Source of the DNA: Salinivirgaceae bacterium
Lineage (GTDB): Bacteria > Bacteroidota > Bacteroidia > Bacteroidales > SZUA-534
Length of the DNA: 37,664 bases
Direction: 5' to 3'
Assembly: GCA_027858735.1 (NCBI GenBank)
Contig: JAQICC010000048.1
Coordinates: 1-37,664 of the forward strand
The notes beneath the pieces are model-generated. The model saw only the letters and a program-made list of their open reading frames with translations, had not been told where the DNA came from and made no database searches. Positions 17,448 through 27,142 of the stretch are shown piece by piece (positions within the stretch are counted from its first letter, which is position 1; each line of letters starts with the position of its first letter). A program made the position numbers and the translations under genes.

Positions 17448-18761
17448 TTAAGGTATTCTATTAAATTGTTTATTGTATTTTCTAATTATGTCAATTGTCG
17501 ATGTATCTTCTGGATAAACTGAATTCAAACCCTGCTCCTCTTGCGGTGGATCACCAGAATAAGGATCTCCTGCTTTCCAATAAATTTGTCCACTTATAGG
17601 ATGAGTAAATCCGCCAAAGGTCCAAAAATTAGCTCCTACCAGATTTTTACCGGCCTCAATACTTTTCGAAATTTGGCCAAAGGCATAGTCATAGTATTTA
17701 TCGCGGTAAGTAACCGGCGTACCTACTTCAAATAATTCATTGTCGCGAGCTATGCCAAACTCTTCGAGCACAAGCGGTTTATTTAATTTTTGTGCCACAG
17801 CCATATGGTCATCAATGTATTTCTGAACCTGCTGCAAAGCTATAGGAAAGGTTGAATCGGCTTGTTCATGATTGTACCAACTCCAGTTTTTAATCCAAAT
17901 ATGAAAGGTTAAATAATCAATGGAAGGTAATGCATGAATGGTTTCAAAAAGATCAAGAGATTCTGAACACCCTTTTTCACCTTCATTACCTGTTGTAACT
18001 AAGTGGTTTTGATCAAGGCTTTTAATAAGTTCTGAAGTTTCTTTTACCCATTTAGTAAAGGGTTCAAAATTATCTTCAGCCATTGGCCTAGGTTCATTGG
18101 CAAGTTCCCAAGCCATAATTGATGGGTCATTCGTATATTTTAGCCCGTTTACCGTGTTGGTTCGGGTAACAATGTATTCAATGTATTGATTTACTTGCTG
18201 AATGCAAGTGTCGCAGCTATAAAATTGCTTTTGATAATTATAAAAATCATCCCACGAATATTGCTCTAAGTTAGGATTAACAAATTCGCCATATCCATTC
18301 CAATTAAGGTACTGAGCCATTCCTCCTGACCATTCCCAATTGTTTGTTAAATACAAAATTGCACACATATCGCGTTTTTGCAATTCATTTAATAAATAAT
18401 CAAGTCCTTCCAATAGTTTAGGACTATATACACCCGGTTCTTTAACTAAAGCCGGTGTTACCCTAAAAGGTTGATTATCGGGTCCTTCTGCTCCTACTGA
18501 AACACGAAGGTTGTCAATTCCATTTTCTTTTAAAAAATCAAGTTCTTTGGCTAACCTTTCACGGTCTCCACCAACAGTATCGGCTGCCAGGCTTGCGCCA
18601 TACCAATAATTTGCTCCTATATAATTATAGGCTTGGCCATTTTTTATAAACTTTCCGTTTTGTACGGATATAAATTCAACATTGTCGGTTTGAGTTTTAC
18701 ACCCAACCATAAGTATTAAAACCAATTGAATACTTAGAGCAAAAAGAAAAATTTTATTCAT
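17448..18761 (-). CDS. GH5_7-type endo-beta-1,4-mannanase lipoprotein
   Basis: A 437-residue protein with a lipoprotein signal (LILMVGC, lipid Cys21), expected at the outer membrane. The barrel opens with YNYIGANYWYG and has LRVSVGAEG, LTNNWEWSGGMAQYL, IMAWELANEPRP with the predicted acid/base Glu223, LTFHIWIKNW and LVLEEFGIARD with the predicted nucleophile Glu334. WELANEPR plus the LTNNW...GGM and HIWIKNW blocks are typical of GH5 subfamily 7 mannanases. It would cut the mannan backbone. It opens the second transcriptional segment of the locus, directly after the terminator at 18806-18841, and is followed by the epimerase. Confidence 0.93.
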   Translation of the reverse strand: MNKIFLFALSIQLVLILMVGCKTQTDNVEFISVQNGKFIKNGQAYNYIGANYWYGASLAADTVGGDRERLAKELDFLKENGIDNLRVSVGAEGPDNQPFRVTPALVKEPGVYSPKLLEGLDYLLNELQKRDMCAILYLTNNWEWSGGMAQYLNWNGYGEFVNPNLEQYSWDDFYNYQKQFYSCDTCIQQVNQYIEYIVTRTNTVNGLKYTNDPSIMAWELANEPRPMAEDNFEPFTKWVKETSELIKSLDQNHLVTTGNEGEKGCSESLDLFETIHALPSIDYLTFHIWIKNWSWYNHEQADSTFPIALQQVQKYIDDHMAVAQKLNKPLVLEEFGIARDNELFEVGTPVTYRDKYYDYAFGQISKSIEAGKNLVGANFWTFGGFTHPISGQIYWKAGDPYSGDPPQEEQGLNSVYPEDTSTIDIIRKYNKQFNRIP

Positions 18762-18805
18762 GAATAAAAGGTATGAAAAAAATACTAATTGAATATTAGT
18801 AAGAT

Positions 18806-18841
18806 ATAAAAAAATAGTGCAGGCCTAAAACCTGCACTATT
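18806..18841 (-). terminator. Intrinsic terminator after the CBM9-like gene
   Basis: On the minus strand AATAGTGCAGG, a 7-nt loop and CCTGCACTATT (plus-strand arms 18813-18823 and 18831-18841) form a perfect 11-bp stem followed directly by TTTTT. It lies 12 nt after the stop codon of the CBM9-like gene and 45 nt before the GH5_7 start, so it ends or attenuates the SusC/SusD transcript. Confidence 0.88.
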
Positions 18842-18853
18842 CTTATGAAACTA

Positions 18854-20791
18854 TTATTTTTTGTTAAATTTAGAAATGGCAGCTTTACCATCGCTATCAG
18901 TAACTTTAATTATATATACACCTTCGTGTAAATCACTAATACTAATTGTTTTCGATCCATTTAATGCTCTGTCAATAACTTTTGATCCGATAACATTAAA
19001 TACCTGAACGTTCTCGGCATTATCCATATCAATGCTAATTTGACTGTAAGCAGGATTAGGATAAACATGAAGCACGTTTCTTGCAGCTCTCTCAGCAATG
19101 GCTGTTGGCCATCCACCTGAAAGTGTAACTTCTCCCCAATACTCATTAGTTAAGTAAGCCACATCGGTATCTGTATTGTTCGCCCAATTCAATATTGATT
19201 GACGACCATCAACAGCGTTTGCATCAAGTATGGAAAGCTCAAATGCAATTTTCATTCCTTCTGATAAAGAGATGGCATCTAAAGCATCTTGCGATGAATT
19301 CGAGTTTGTTCTGAACCAAGTAGCCCAAGGTATACGAGCCTCAATTACATAACCGCTTGAACTTGAAATAATTTTAAATTCAATATTTGTAGTATCGCTA
19401 TCTCCAAAAAATGCATCCATACCTAAAGTAACACCATCACCACCATCACCATGTGCTGGGCCTTCAGTTCCATAATTAATGCGCATTTGATGTTGCTCAC
19501 CGCTTATGCGTGAAGAACCAACATAGCGACGGTTTTGAATGTCCATAAACATTTCAACACCATCATTCATCCAAGGCGAAGTACTTTCACCCAATTCAAT
19601 TGGATCGTCATCAGTTACTTCAATAAAAATATAGAAATTATCAAGATCACCAGCTGCTAACCATTCACCATAAGTATCAGTTTCTGATAAATCTTCACCA
19701 GTTTCGTTATTAGCAACACGGTTAACAACATTGGCTACTTCACCATACGCATCATCATATAATCCATCAATAACAATTTCTTCGCTTGTAAATGCAACTA
19801 CTGTTGTATTCGGGGCTTCAGCTAATTGAGCCTCAGCATAGAATACAGTAATTTTGCTTATATAAACATAAGCATCAACAACAGCTGGCCAATCGCCTGT
19901 AGTTTCTTGAGCTGCAATTTGTAAACCAGTAACAATACTTTCTGGCTTAGCATCTGCTTCAATTTCAGTTAAATCGGTTGGTGCTGGATTAAGCGAACCA
20001 CCAAATAAATTACCATTTGCGTCAGTAGCATTTATTAAGGCTTGAGCATTTGCTGCATCAATACCCGATTCGCCAACATCGTACTTCAATTTAAACGTCA
20101 TTTTGTTGTTACTACCCACTTCAAATGCAGTAATTGGAAGATTAGATTCCCAACCATTCAATTTAACTTTTAGCAGTTTTTCGCCACCTTCTTCAACAAC
20201 TTCCATTCCGTCAGGTAAAGTTGATACATCAACTGATGCAGGATCAAATAAAATACTTGCATCAACTGACATTAAACGGCCTACCCACATGGTATCCCCA
20301 ACAGTTGGTCCCCAAGCTACAGTCTCTTGTCCAAAGAATTGAATTTGATGTACAAGTTCCATTTCTGCTGTAATATCTGCCTTTCTTAGGTGCCATCCTT
20401 CAAGTGAAGGATTCTGACCTAAAGCTGTGTTTGCAGGAACCATTACGCTTGCATCCCATGATGCAGGAACTGTATTTACCGTATCCATAATTTGAACAAC
20501 TGATGAAATGTCAGCTAATGTTAAACCATCAGCGACTGTTGAGCTCCCTTGTGAGAACTTAACCATTCCATTAATTTGTGTTCCTAAAATACCGCTTACT
20601 TCCGGAACATCAATTGTTGAGTTCCAACCATTAATAACTACTTGAAGGTAGGATACGCCATCGATTTCGACAACTTCCATACCATCAGCCAACTCGCCAT
20701 CATAAGTGGCAGGATCAAGAATTACTGTTTGAGCATTAACTAGCCCGAAAGCCAGTAAAGCCAAAAGTAAAGTAAAGATTTGTTTTCTCAT
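18854..20791 (-). CDS. CBM9-like surface glycan-binding candidate with T9SS sorting tail
   Basis: A 645-residue protein. The signal peptide ends at VNAQ (about 21). Two related modules follow: residues about 22-180 and 181-322 share DPA, DGMEVVE and an L.V..NGW core, an internal duplication. Residues about 330-560 resemble a CBM9-like domain: IDGLYDDAYG, FYIFIEVTDDDP, WMNDGVEMFMDI, GYVIEARIPW and MKIAFELSILDAN. The final 73 residues, from LHVYPNPAYSQISI, are a type A T9SS sorting domain. It has no hydrolase motifs. Its place directly after SusD (67-bp gap) is where SusE/SusF-type surface glycan-binding proteins usually sit, so a mannan-binding role is inferred. Export by T9SS rather than as a lipoprotein is unusual for that position. 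Confidence 0.85.
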   Translation of the reverse strand: MRKQIFTLLLALLAFGLVNAQTVILDPATYDGELADGMEVVEIDGVSYLQVVINGWNSTIDVPEVSGILGTQINGMVKFSQGSSTVADGLTLADISSVVQIMDTVNTVPASWDASVMVPANTALGQNPSLEGWHLRKADITAEMELVHQIQFFGQETVAWGPTVGDTMWVGRLMSVDASILFDPASVDVSTLPDGMEVVEEGGEKLLKVKLNGWESNLPITAFEVGSNNKMTFKLKYDVGESGIDAANAQALINATDANGNLFGGSLNPAPTDLTEIEADAKPESIVTGLQIAAQETTGDWPAVVDAYVYISKITVFYAEAQLAEAPNTTVVAFTSEEIVIDGLYDDAYGEVANVVNRVANNETGEDLSETDTYGEWLAAGDLDNFYIFIEVTDDDPIELGESTSPWMNDGVEMFMDIQNRRYVGSSRISGEQHQMRINYGTEGPAHGDGGDGVTLGMDAFFGDSDTTNIEFKIISSSSGYVIEARIPWATWFRTNSNSSQDALDAISLSEGMKIAFELSILDANAVDGRQSILNWANNTDTDVAYLTNEYWGEVTLSGGWPTAIAERAARNVLHVYPNPAYSQISIDMDNAENVQVFNVIGSKVIDRALNGSKTISISDLHEGVYIIKVTDSDGKAAISKFNKK

Positions 20792-20858
20792 TAGTAAAGA
20801 ATTTTAGTTAATAAAAAAATTAAATATTTGTGTTTATAATCTCCTAATTTATATCGCC

Positions 20859-22616
20859 TTATCGCCATGCGTCATATTGTTCTAAACCTGGGGCCTTTTG
20901 CAATTCTTCGGCCGGGATTGGAAAAAACTCATGCTTGCCTTTCACATAGTTCACTACCAAACCATCACCCATTGAAGCTAGTGTTATTCCATTGATAAAT
21001 TTCTCGGCCAAATCCCAACGCACTAAATCAAAAAAGCGGCTTGTTTCCATAGATAGTTCCAATCGGCGTTCATGAACAATATCTTCGAATGAAACAGCAG
21101 GCAAATCGGTTGGATAACCAGTATAGCCAGAATTACGAGCACGAGTACGTACTTGATTTACATAGCCTAAAGCTTTGCCATTGTCCTGAGTTTTAAGAGC
21201 TGCTTCAGCAGCCATTAATACAACATCGGCATAACGGATTAAGCGAATATTCATTGATCCGTTTTGATCGGCCAATTTAACATTCCAATATTCATCGGGT
21301 GAACATTCGAATTTTCGTCCTATTGTATTTGTAGGCAAGTTCACAAAATCCATTTCATACCATGAACCGCCGCCAGATTCGGCTATTAATACAGTATCTC
21401 CAGGCACACCTATTGCTGTTTGAAAACGAGGGTCTAATTCTGGATCAACCACAGTAGAATTTAAATCGGTTTCACGCGTATCGTTATTTCCAAAAGCATC
21501 AAGCAGATATTGGGAAGGTAAATTGAAGCTCCAACCACCTGCGGTATTGCCACCATTGCCATCTTCATCAATATAAAAGCGAATGGTCGAATAAATAGTT
21601 ATGTAGTTGCCTCTACTAGCAGTCCAATCTTCACCATCATTCACATTTTGTACTTCCCAAACGCCTTCATCGCAATTGTCGCCATCAACTGTAAAAATCC
21701 AACGGTAGCCACCAATTGTACCATCAACAGGAGCTCTCCAAGAAGGAAAACGCTCTTCACCTATTCCAACTAAACCATACTGACCTGAATTAATTACTTC
21801 TTCTGCATAGAGAAGAGCCTCATCATATTTTTCTACACAACCGCTAAAACGAGCATCATCGCTGTAATTTTCGGCATATGATGATTCATATAATAAAACT
21901 TTTGCCATTAAAGCTTTTGCTGCACCTTTACTTGCTCGTCCAACATTTGAACCTAATTCGCTTTTTTCAAGAAGTAATGGAATTGCCAAGCGTAACTCAT
22001 CTTGAATAAAATGGAGTACTTCAGCAATAGAATTTCTTGGAACACCAAACTGTTCTGGATCCATTAAATAGTTAACAATGGGTACCCCACCGTAAAGCTG
22101 CAATAATGTAAAATGATAAAACGCACTTAAAAAATGCATTTCGGCTGCACGTAAATCTATTAATTCTACAATTGCTTCAGCAGCATCGGCCGATTTTGCT
22201 TTTTCAACTTCCAATGCTTTTATATCATCAATTCTTGGTAATACAGTGTTTATCATACGAAGACCTTTATAAGGATAAGCCCAAGCGCGATGAATTGAAG
22301 ATTCCGTAGCTGTATGGGTTAAGCGATCGATGCGCTGATACTGAGGCCAATCGTTTACATTTTCCCCACCAATTTCTACATCGTCGGCTGCACACTGGTA
22401 ACCCAATGAATAAGTTACATCGTATACATCGCGTGTTGCTAACATAGCATATGCTGATGTAGCAGTTGCATCAAGATTTTCGAAATTGACATAATAGGCT
22501 TCTGTTGTATCTGATCCGAGTGGCTTTAAGGTCAGCATTTCATCGGTACATGAAGCCAGCATCAGTATAACCAATGCTACTATTGAATATTTTTTTGCGT
22601 TCATCATTATTTTCAT
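20859..22616 (-). CDS. SusD/RagB-family glycan-binding lipoprotein
   Basis: A 585-residue protein with a lipoprotein signal (LMLASC, Cys23). Starts at Met1, Met4 or Met5 all preserve it. The SusD fold shows as TPR-like helices early on (AYAMLATRD, YPYKGLRMINTVLPRID, EMHFLSAFYHFTLLQLYGGVPIV) and the usual C-terminal SusD signatures: IRLIRYADVVLMAAEAAL, YVNQVRTRAR, FEDIVHERRLELSMETSRFFDLVRW. It would cap the SusC barrel at the cell surface and bind mannan oligosaccharides. It lies 9 bp after SusC. Binding specificity cannot be read directly. Confidence 0.97.
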   Translation of the reverse strand: MKIMMNAKKYSIVALVILMLASCTDEMLTLKPLGSDTTEAYYVNFENLDATATSAYAMLATRDVYDVTYSLGYQCAADDVEIGGENVNDWPQYQRIDRLTHTATESSIHRAWAYPYKGLRMINTVLPRIDDIKALEVEKAKSADAAEAIVELIDLRAAEMHFLSAFYHFTLLQLYGGVPIVNYLMDPEQFGVPRNSIAEVLHFIQDELRLAIPLLLEKSELGSNVGRASKGAAKALMAKVLLYESSYAENYSDDARFSGCVEKYDEALLYAEEVINSGQYGLVGIGEERFPSWRAPVDGTIGGYRWIFTVDGDNCDEGVWEVQNVNDGEDWTASRGNYITIYSTIRFYIDEDGNGGNTAGGWSFNLPSQYLLDAFGNNDTRETDLNSTVVDPELDPRFQTAIGVPGDTVLIAESGGGSWYEMDFVNLPTNTIGRKFECSPDEYWNVKLADQNGSMNIRLIRYADVVLMAAEAALKTQDNGKALGYVNQVRTRARNSGYTGYPTDLPAVSFEDIVHERRLELSMETSRFFDLVRWDLAEKFINGITLASMGDGLVVNYVKGKHEFFPIPAEELQKAPGLEQYDAWR

Positions 22617-22625
22617 TTAAGGTGA

Positions 22626-25600
22626 TTAAAAAGTAACATTAAGCCCACAACTATACATTTTAGCAGTTGGATATGCTGCCTTGTCAATTCCTGCACTACG
22701 CGGATCAGAGAACCCTTGAGCATTTCTTGTTGAACCCACCTCAGGATCGAGACCTGAGTATTTTGTAAATGTTAGCATATTTTTTGCTGCGAAATACACA
22801 CGAATTCTTGAAATATGTGCCATTTTGCTAATTGTTGCAGGAAGCGTATATCCAATTTCAATATTCTTTAGTCGCACATATGACCCATCTTCAATATAAA
22901 AATCTGATAAACGGGTGAAATTTTCATTTGAACCAATAGGATCAATGCGTGGATAGGTTGCTCCATCATTTAATGGGGTTACCAATTCATCGTTTCTATC
23001 ATAAAGCTCAACAGTATAATGGTCGTTGTAATAATCTTCACCCCAGTTAAAACCACCATCGGTATTGTATAAGTAAAACTTGGTTGCATTAAAAATTTTA
23101 TGTCCGAAAGCTCCTTGAAAAAATGCTTTAACATCAACCATTCCAAGATTTTGTGGAAGCGTAACTTCGGTATATAAATTTAAACCAAGCGTAAACTTAG
23201 GATGAGGACTGCCTAAGGGTACCATATCATCATCACCTAATTTGCCATCACCATTGGTATCTTTAAATTTAAAATCGCCAGGGCTTGCTCCTGGCTGAGC
23301 ATATTCAATCTCGCCATCAGGATTCACTGTGTACGGTTGATTGGTACATATGCCCTCTTCATTCGGACTATCAGACAAACGGAATAAACCATCGGTTACA
23401 TAACCATAAAAAATATCGAAGGGCTGGTTGCTCATGGTTCTGGTTAAATTAGAACCAATACCCTTTGTGGTTCCTTGATACAAAGTATCGGGTTCAATTT
23501 TACCTACGTAAGTATTAATGTATGTAAAGTTCAAGTTGGCACCATAATTAAACATACCCCGTTTTTCTTTCCAACCTAAAGCAAGTTCAATACCTTTATT
23601 ATTAATTTGACCGATGTTTTTAGTAGGATCTGAAATTTCATTCCTAACGGTTTCCTGGTATACGTCAGTAACTCTCCAACCTGCCATCCACGGCGACTCC
23701 ACTGTCATAAGCATGCCATTATTATGGCGTTCGAAGTAATCAATAGATACCGAAAATTTATAATCCAGAAAGCCAAAATCAAGACCTAAATTCGAGGTTT
23801 GCACCTCTTCCCAATGGATAGATCTATTCACAAATTTATCGGGAGCTAATCCTGAGCTTGTTACAGGCATATTGTTATAAGAATAACTATTTACTGCTGT
23901 ACCCCCAACTGTAGAATAATACTGATAGGGTGAAACGGAATTATTTCCTACAATACCCCATCCGTAACGAATTTTACCAAAGTTCATAAATGGTAATGTA
24001 TTGCGAACAATATCGAGCTCTGTAAATTTAAATCCTGCAGAGAATGATGGGAATATACCCGAACGTTTATTTGGTCCAAATTTTGAAGAATAATCTTTAC
24101 GCACATTAAACTGCCCTAGAATCATTCCCATATAATCGTAGCTTACTCGACCAAGATATGAGTACCCTGCTTCTTCACTAGCTGTACCATCTGGTATCTG
24201 CGAAACAGCGGTGTCATTTCTGGCTCCATTATAATACCACATTTCACGATCCTGGTTATATAAATCCAAACGAGTTGCATTGCTCCATTCGCTTATACTG
24301 TATCCCGATTCCATACCTGCCAGAGCACTTAGATTATGCACATCGAAAAACGATTTATTAAATGTTAGCAAATTTTGAAAAAGCCATCCACTATACATAT
24401 CAGTACCTTTAGCAATTGAACTGATGTCGTTTTTATTTGAAGGCGTAACAAAATAAATAGGTGCAAATTCCATACTATTGCCAAACCCAACATTTCCTGT
24501 CAATCTACTTTCAAAGCTAATTGCGTCAATTGGTGTCACTTTCCCATAAAAGGTTGCACTACCATTTTGGCTTCTTGATTCACGATTTTTTAAATTAACC
24601 ATTGCTAATGGGTTACCTGTATTTCCAAGTGGAGTAAACGACCAACCGTCATCGTATTTTGAATCGGTTGTTTTTTCGCCGTACGGTGGCACCCATGAAT
24701 GATAAGCCAAAGCCGCTAAAATTGGACTTGCATATTCATCTTTTAGCTCCCATTCCTGAAAACCAGTATAAATCTTATTCGAATAGTTTGTATTTAAGCC
24801 AACTTTTAACCATTTATTTGCAGCATGTTCACCATTAATTCTTATGGATAGCTTTTCGTACGCACTACTTTTTAAAATACCTTCTTGCGATAAATAGCCA
24901 ACTCCCATGTAAAAGGTTGACTTTTCATTACCCCCTGAAACACCTAGATCGTAATTTTTCATCATTGCTTTTTGAAAAATCATATCCTGATAATTATAGG
25001 TTTGAAAGGTATCGGGTTGGGTTGTTAAATAATTACTAGCGCGTGCATTTGCCAACACTTGATACTCGTGATACATTTTGGCAAATTGAGGTCCGCTGGT
25101 AACATTTACTTTGTTAGCAGCTTGCTGTACACCCCAATATGAGTTAAATGTTACTTTGGTATCGCCGGGCTTACCTTTTTTAGTAGTAATTAAAATTACA
25201 CCACTACCCGCATTTGCACCGTAAATTGCCGCTGAAGATGCATCCTTAAGAATTTCCATTGATTCAATATCAGATGCATTTACTGAGTTAGGATCAGCCC
25301 CAACACCATCAACAATCCAAATAGGGTCGGTACCATTAATTGAAGTAATACCTCTAATTTTAATACTCACAGCAGAACCCGGAGCTCCACTATTTGAGGA
25401 GACCTGAACGCCAGCGGCTCGCCCTTGCAAAGCTTCCTGTATTGACGCCGCTCTTGACTGCTCCAAATCTTCGGCAGAAACTGATGCTACAGCACTTGTT
25501 AAATCCGATTTTTTTTGAGTACCGTATCCAATAACTACTATCTCAGATAATTCTTTAATATCCTCTAACAGTACCACATCAAGTATAGCATTTGCTGTTT

Positions 25601-25877
25601 TGCTTAAATCAATGGAATACTTTTCGTTTAAGTAGCCAATAAAGCTTACCTCAAGGTTAACTACTTCCAAATTTAGGTTTGGAATTGTGTACTTCCCATC
25701 CAAATTGGTAACAGAACCATTGGTAGTTCCCTGAACAATTACGTTAACCCCTATTAACGGATCACCACTAACATCAACTACTGTCCCTGTAACACTTCCG
25801 GTTTGTGCATAAAGCGCTACCGGAAATAGAAAAAGCAGAAGAAATCGGGAAAATTTAATCAGTAAAGTTTTTTTCAT
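22626..25877 (-). CDS. SusC/RagA-family TonB-dependent outer-membrane transporter
   Basis: A 1083-residue protein, normal for the family. The signal peptide ends at LYAQ (about 25). A carboxypeptidase-regulatory-like beta-sandwich (about 26-110: GSVTGTVVDVSGDPLIGVNV) precedes the family signature ELSEIVVIGYGTQKKSDLT, the plug (SIQEALQGRAAGVQV, VSIKIRGITSINGTDPIWIVDG, MEILKDASSAAIYGANAGSG) and a 22-strand barrel that closes with an aromatic residue (LNVTF). It imports glycan fragments across the outer membrane using TonB energy, working with the adjacent SusD. It begins 51 bp after the GH130 stop codon, in the same apparent operon. Confidence 0.97.
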   Translation of the reverse strand: MKKTLLIKFSRFLLLFLFPVALYAQTGSVTGTVVDVSGDPLIGVNVIVQGTTNGSVTNLDGKYTIPNLNLEVVNLEVSFIGYLNEKYSIDLSKTANAILDVVLLEDIKELSEIVVIGYGTQKKSDLTSAVASVSAEDLEQSRAASIQEALQGRAAGVQVSSNSGAPGSAVSIKIRGITSINGTDPIWIVDGVGADPNSVNASDIESMEILKDASSAAIYGANAGSGVILITTKKGKPGDTKVTFNSYWGVQQAANKVNVTSGPQFAKMYHEYQVLANARASNYLTTQPDTFQTYNYQDMIFQKAMMKNYDLGVSGGNEKSTFYMGVGYLSQEGILKSSAYEKLSIRINGEHAANKWLKVGLNTNYSNKIYTGFQEWELKDEYASPILAALAYHSWVPPYGEKTTDSKYDDGWSFTPLGNTGNPLAMVNLKNRESRSQNGSATFYGKVTPIDAISFESRLTGNVGFGNSMEFAPIYFVTPSNKNDISSIAKGTDMYSGWLFQNLLTFNKSFFDVHNLSALAGMESGYSISEWSNATRLDLYNQDREMWYYNGARNDTAVSQIPDGTASEEAGYSYLGRVSYDYMGMILGQFNVRKDYSSKFGPNKRSGIFPSFSAGFKFTELDIVRNTLPFMNFGKIRYGWGIVGNNSVSPYQYYSTVGGTAVNSYSYNNMPVTSSGLAPDKFVNRSIHWEEVQTSNLGLDFGFLDYKFSVSIDYFERHNNGMLMTVESPWMAGWRVTDVYQETVRNEISDPTKNIGQINNKGIELALGWKEKRGMFNYGANLNFTYINTYVGKIEPDTLYQGTTKGIGSNLTRTMSNQPFDIFYGYVTDGLFRLSDSPNEEGICTNQPYTVNPDGEIEYAQPGASPGDFKFKDTNGDGKLGDDDMVPLGSPHPKFTLGLNLYTEVTLPQNLGMVDVKAFFQGAFGHKIFNATKFYLYNTDGGFNWGEDYYNDHYTVELYDRNDELVTPLNDGATYPRIDPIGSNENFTRLSDFYIEDGSYVRLKNIEIGYTLPATISKMAHISRIRVYFAAKNMLTFTKYSGLDPEVGSTRNAQGFSDPRSAGIDKAAYPTAKMYSCGLNVTF

Positions 25878-25928
25878 CTGTTATTTATTTAAGTTTTAAT
25901 TGCTATAAAAAGTCCTAAATGACTATTT

Positions 25929-27116
25929 CTATTTGTTGCTTTCTTTATTCTTATTTATTAAATCGTAAATCGATTGTACTGAAGTGATACTTCTCAATCC
26001 GTCTTCAGGAGAATTTTCACAGTAATCAATTAACTGATCAGTGCTTGATTCTGCTACATGTAACCGTGTATCTGATGATGCATAATAAATCAATACTCTA
26101 CCATCATCGTCATTAATCCAGCCATTTGAGAAAACCACATTGGATACGTCGCCCACTCGTTCACTGCATTTCGGAGCAATAAAATGCCCTGCAGGTTTAT
26201 GAATTATTTTAGTTAAATCGTTCAAGTCAGTCATGAATACATACAAAACATAGCGTAAACCCGCTGCCGTATTACGAACACCATGCGCCAAATGCAACCA
26301 ACCTTTAGGAGTTTTTATAGGTGCTGGTCCTAAACCATTTTTAACTTCATAAACGGTATGGTACTGTTTTTCATCAAGAATTACTTCGTCTTTAACCTCA
26401 GCATTTTCCATGCTATTGCTAAAACCAAAGCCAATTCCACCGCCCGATCCGGTATCAATAAAACCGTCTTGCGGACGTGTATAAAGTGCGTACCTGCCAT
26501 TTACAAATTCAGGGTGCAACACCACATTTCTTTGCTGCCCCGAATAAGTAATTAAATCGGGTAAACGTTCCCACGATTTTAAGTCTTTTGTACGAGCAAT
26601 GCCTGCTGCTGCAACTGCCGATGAAGTATCCCCTTCTGATGCCTTAGGGTCTTTTCGCTCAGTACAAAAAATACCATAAATCCATCCATCTTCGTGTTGT
26701 ACTAAGCGCATATCGTACACATTAGTATCCGGATTTTCAGTTTCGTTCATTAATATCGGATACTCCCAAAATTCAAAATTATCGATGCCATTAGCACTTT
26801 CAGCAATGGCAAAAAACGATTTACGATCGTTGCCTTCAACACGAACAGCTACTACATATTTTCCGTTAAACTTTAACGCCCCCGCATTAAACGCTGCATT
26901 AAAACCAATACGCTCCATTAAAAACGGATTGGTTTCAGCATTTAAATCATAGCGCCATGTTAATGGAATATGCTTTGCTGTTACCACCGGGTTTTTATAA
27001 CGGCTATATACACCATTTTCAATAACAGTTCCTTTTTCGTTTTCACGCCCTATTAATTGGGCATGTTCTTGTTCTAAATTTTTTAATCGATCAGTAAAAC
27101 TCATATTTATTGTCAT
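25929..27116 (-). CDS. GH130 4-O-beta-mannosyl-glucose phosphorylase
   Basis: A 395-residue cytoplasmic protein (no signal peptide) with a five-bladed propeller fold. Landmarks are [22 protein letters not shown], the catalytic region [19 protein letters not shown] with the predicted general acid Asp135, [32 protein letters not shown] and [19 protein letters not shown]. The long N-terminal helix ([17 protein letters not shown]) is typical of GH130 subfamily 1. Members phosphorolyse mannosyl-glucose to mannose-1-phosphate and glucose. The internal Met at 27102-27104 (MSFTDRL) may be the true start; the acid would then be Asp131, which I recall as its position in the Bacteroides fragilis enzyme. 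With the 2-epimerase it forms the known non-hydrolytic mannobiose pathway. The sulfatase stop codon lies 26 bp upstream. Confidence 0.94.
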   Translation of the reverse strand: MTINMSFTDRLKNLEQEHAQLIGRENEKGTVIENGVYSRYKNPVVTAKHIPLTWRYDLNAETNPFLMERIGFNAAFNAGALKFNGKYVVAVRVEGNDRKSFFAIAESANGIDNFEFWEYPILMNETENPDTNVYDMRLVQHEDGWIYGIFCTERKDPKASEGDTSSAVAAAGIARTKDLKSWERLPDLITYSGQQRNVVLHPEFVNGRYALYTRPQDGFIDTGSGGGIGFGFSNSMENAEVKDEVILDEKQYHTVYEVKNGLGPAPIKTPKGWLHLAHGVRNTAAGLRYVLYVFMTDLNDLTKIIHKPAGHFIAPKCSERVGDVSNVVFSNGWINDDDGRVLIYYASSDTRLHVAESSTDQLIDYCENSPEDGLRSITSVQSIYDLINKNKESNK

Positions 27117-27142
27117 TTTAAATCTCTTGTATTGCTGTGCAT

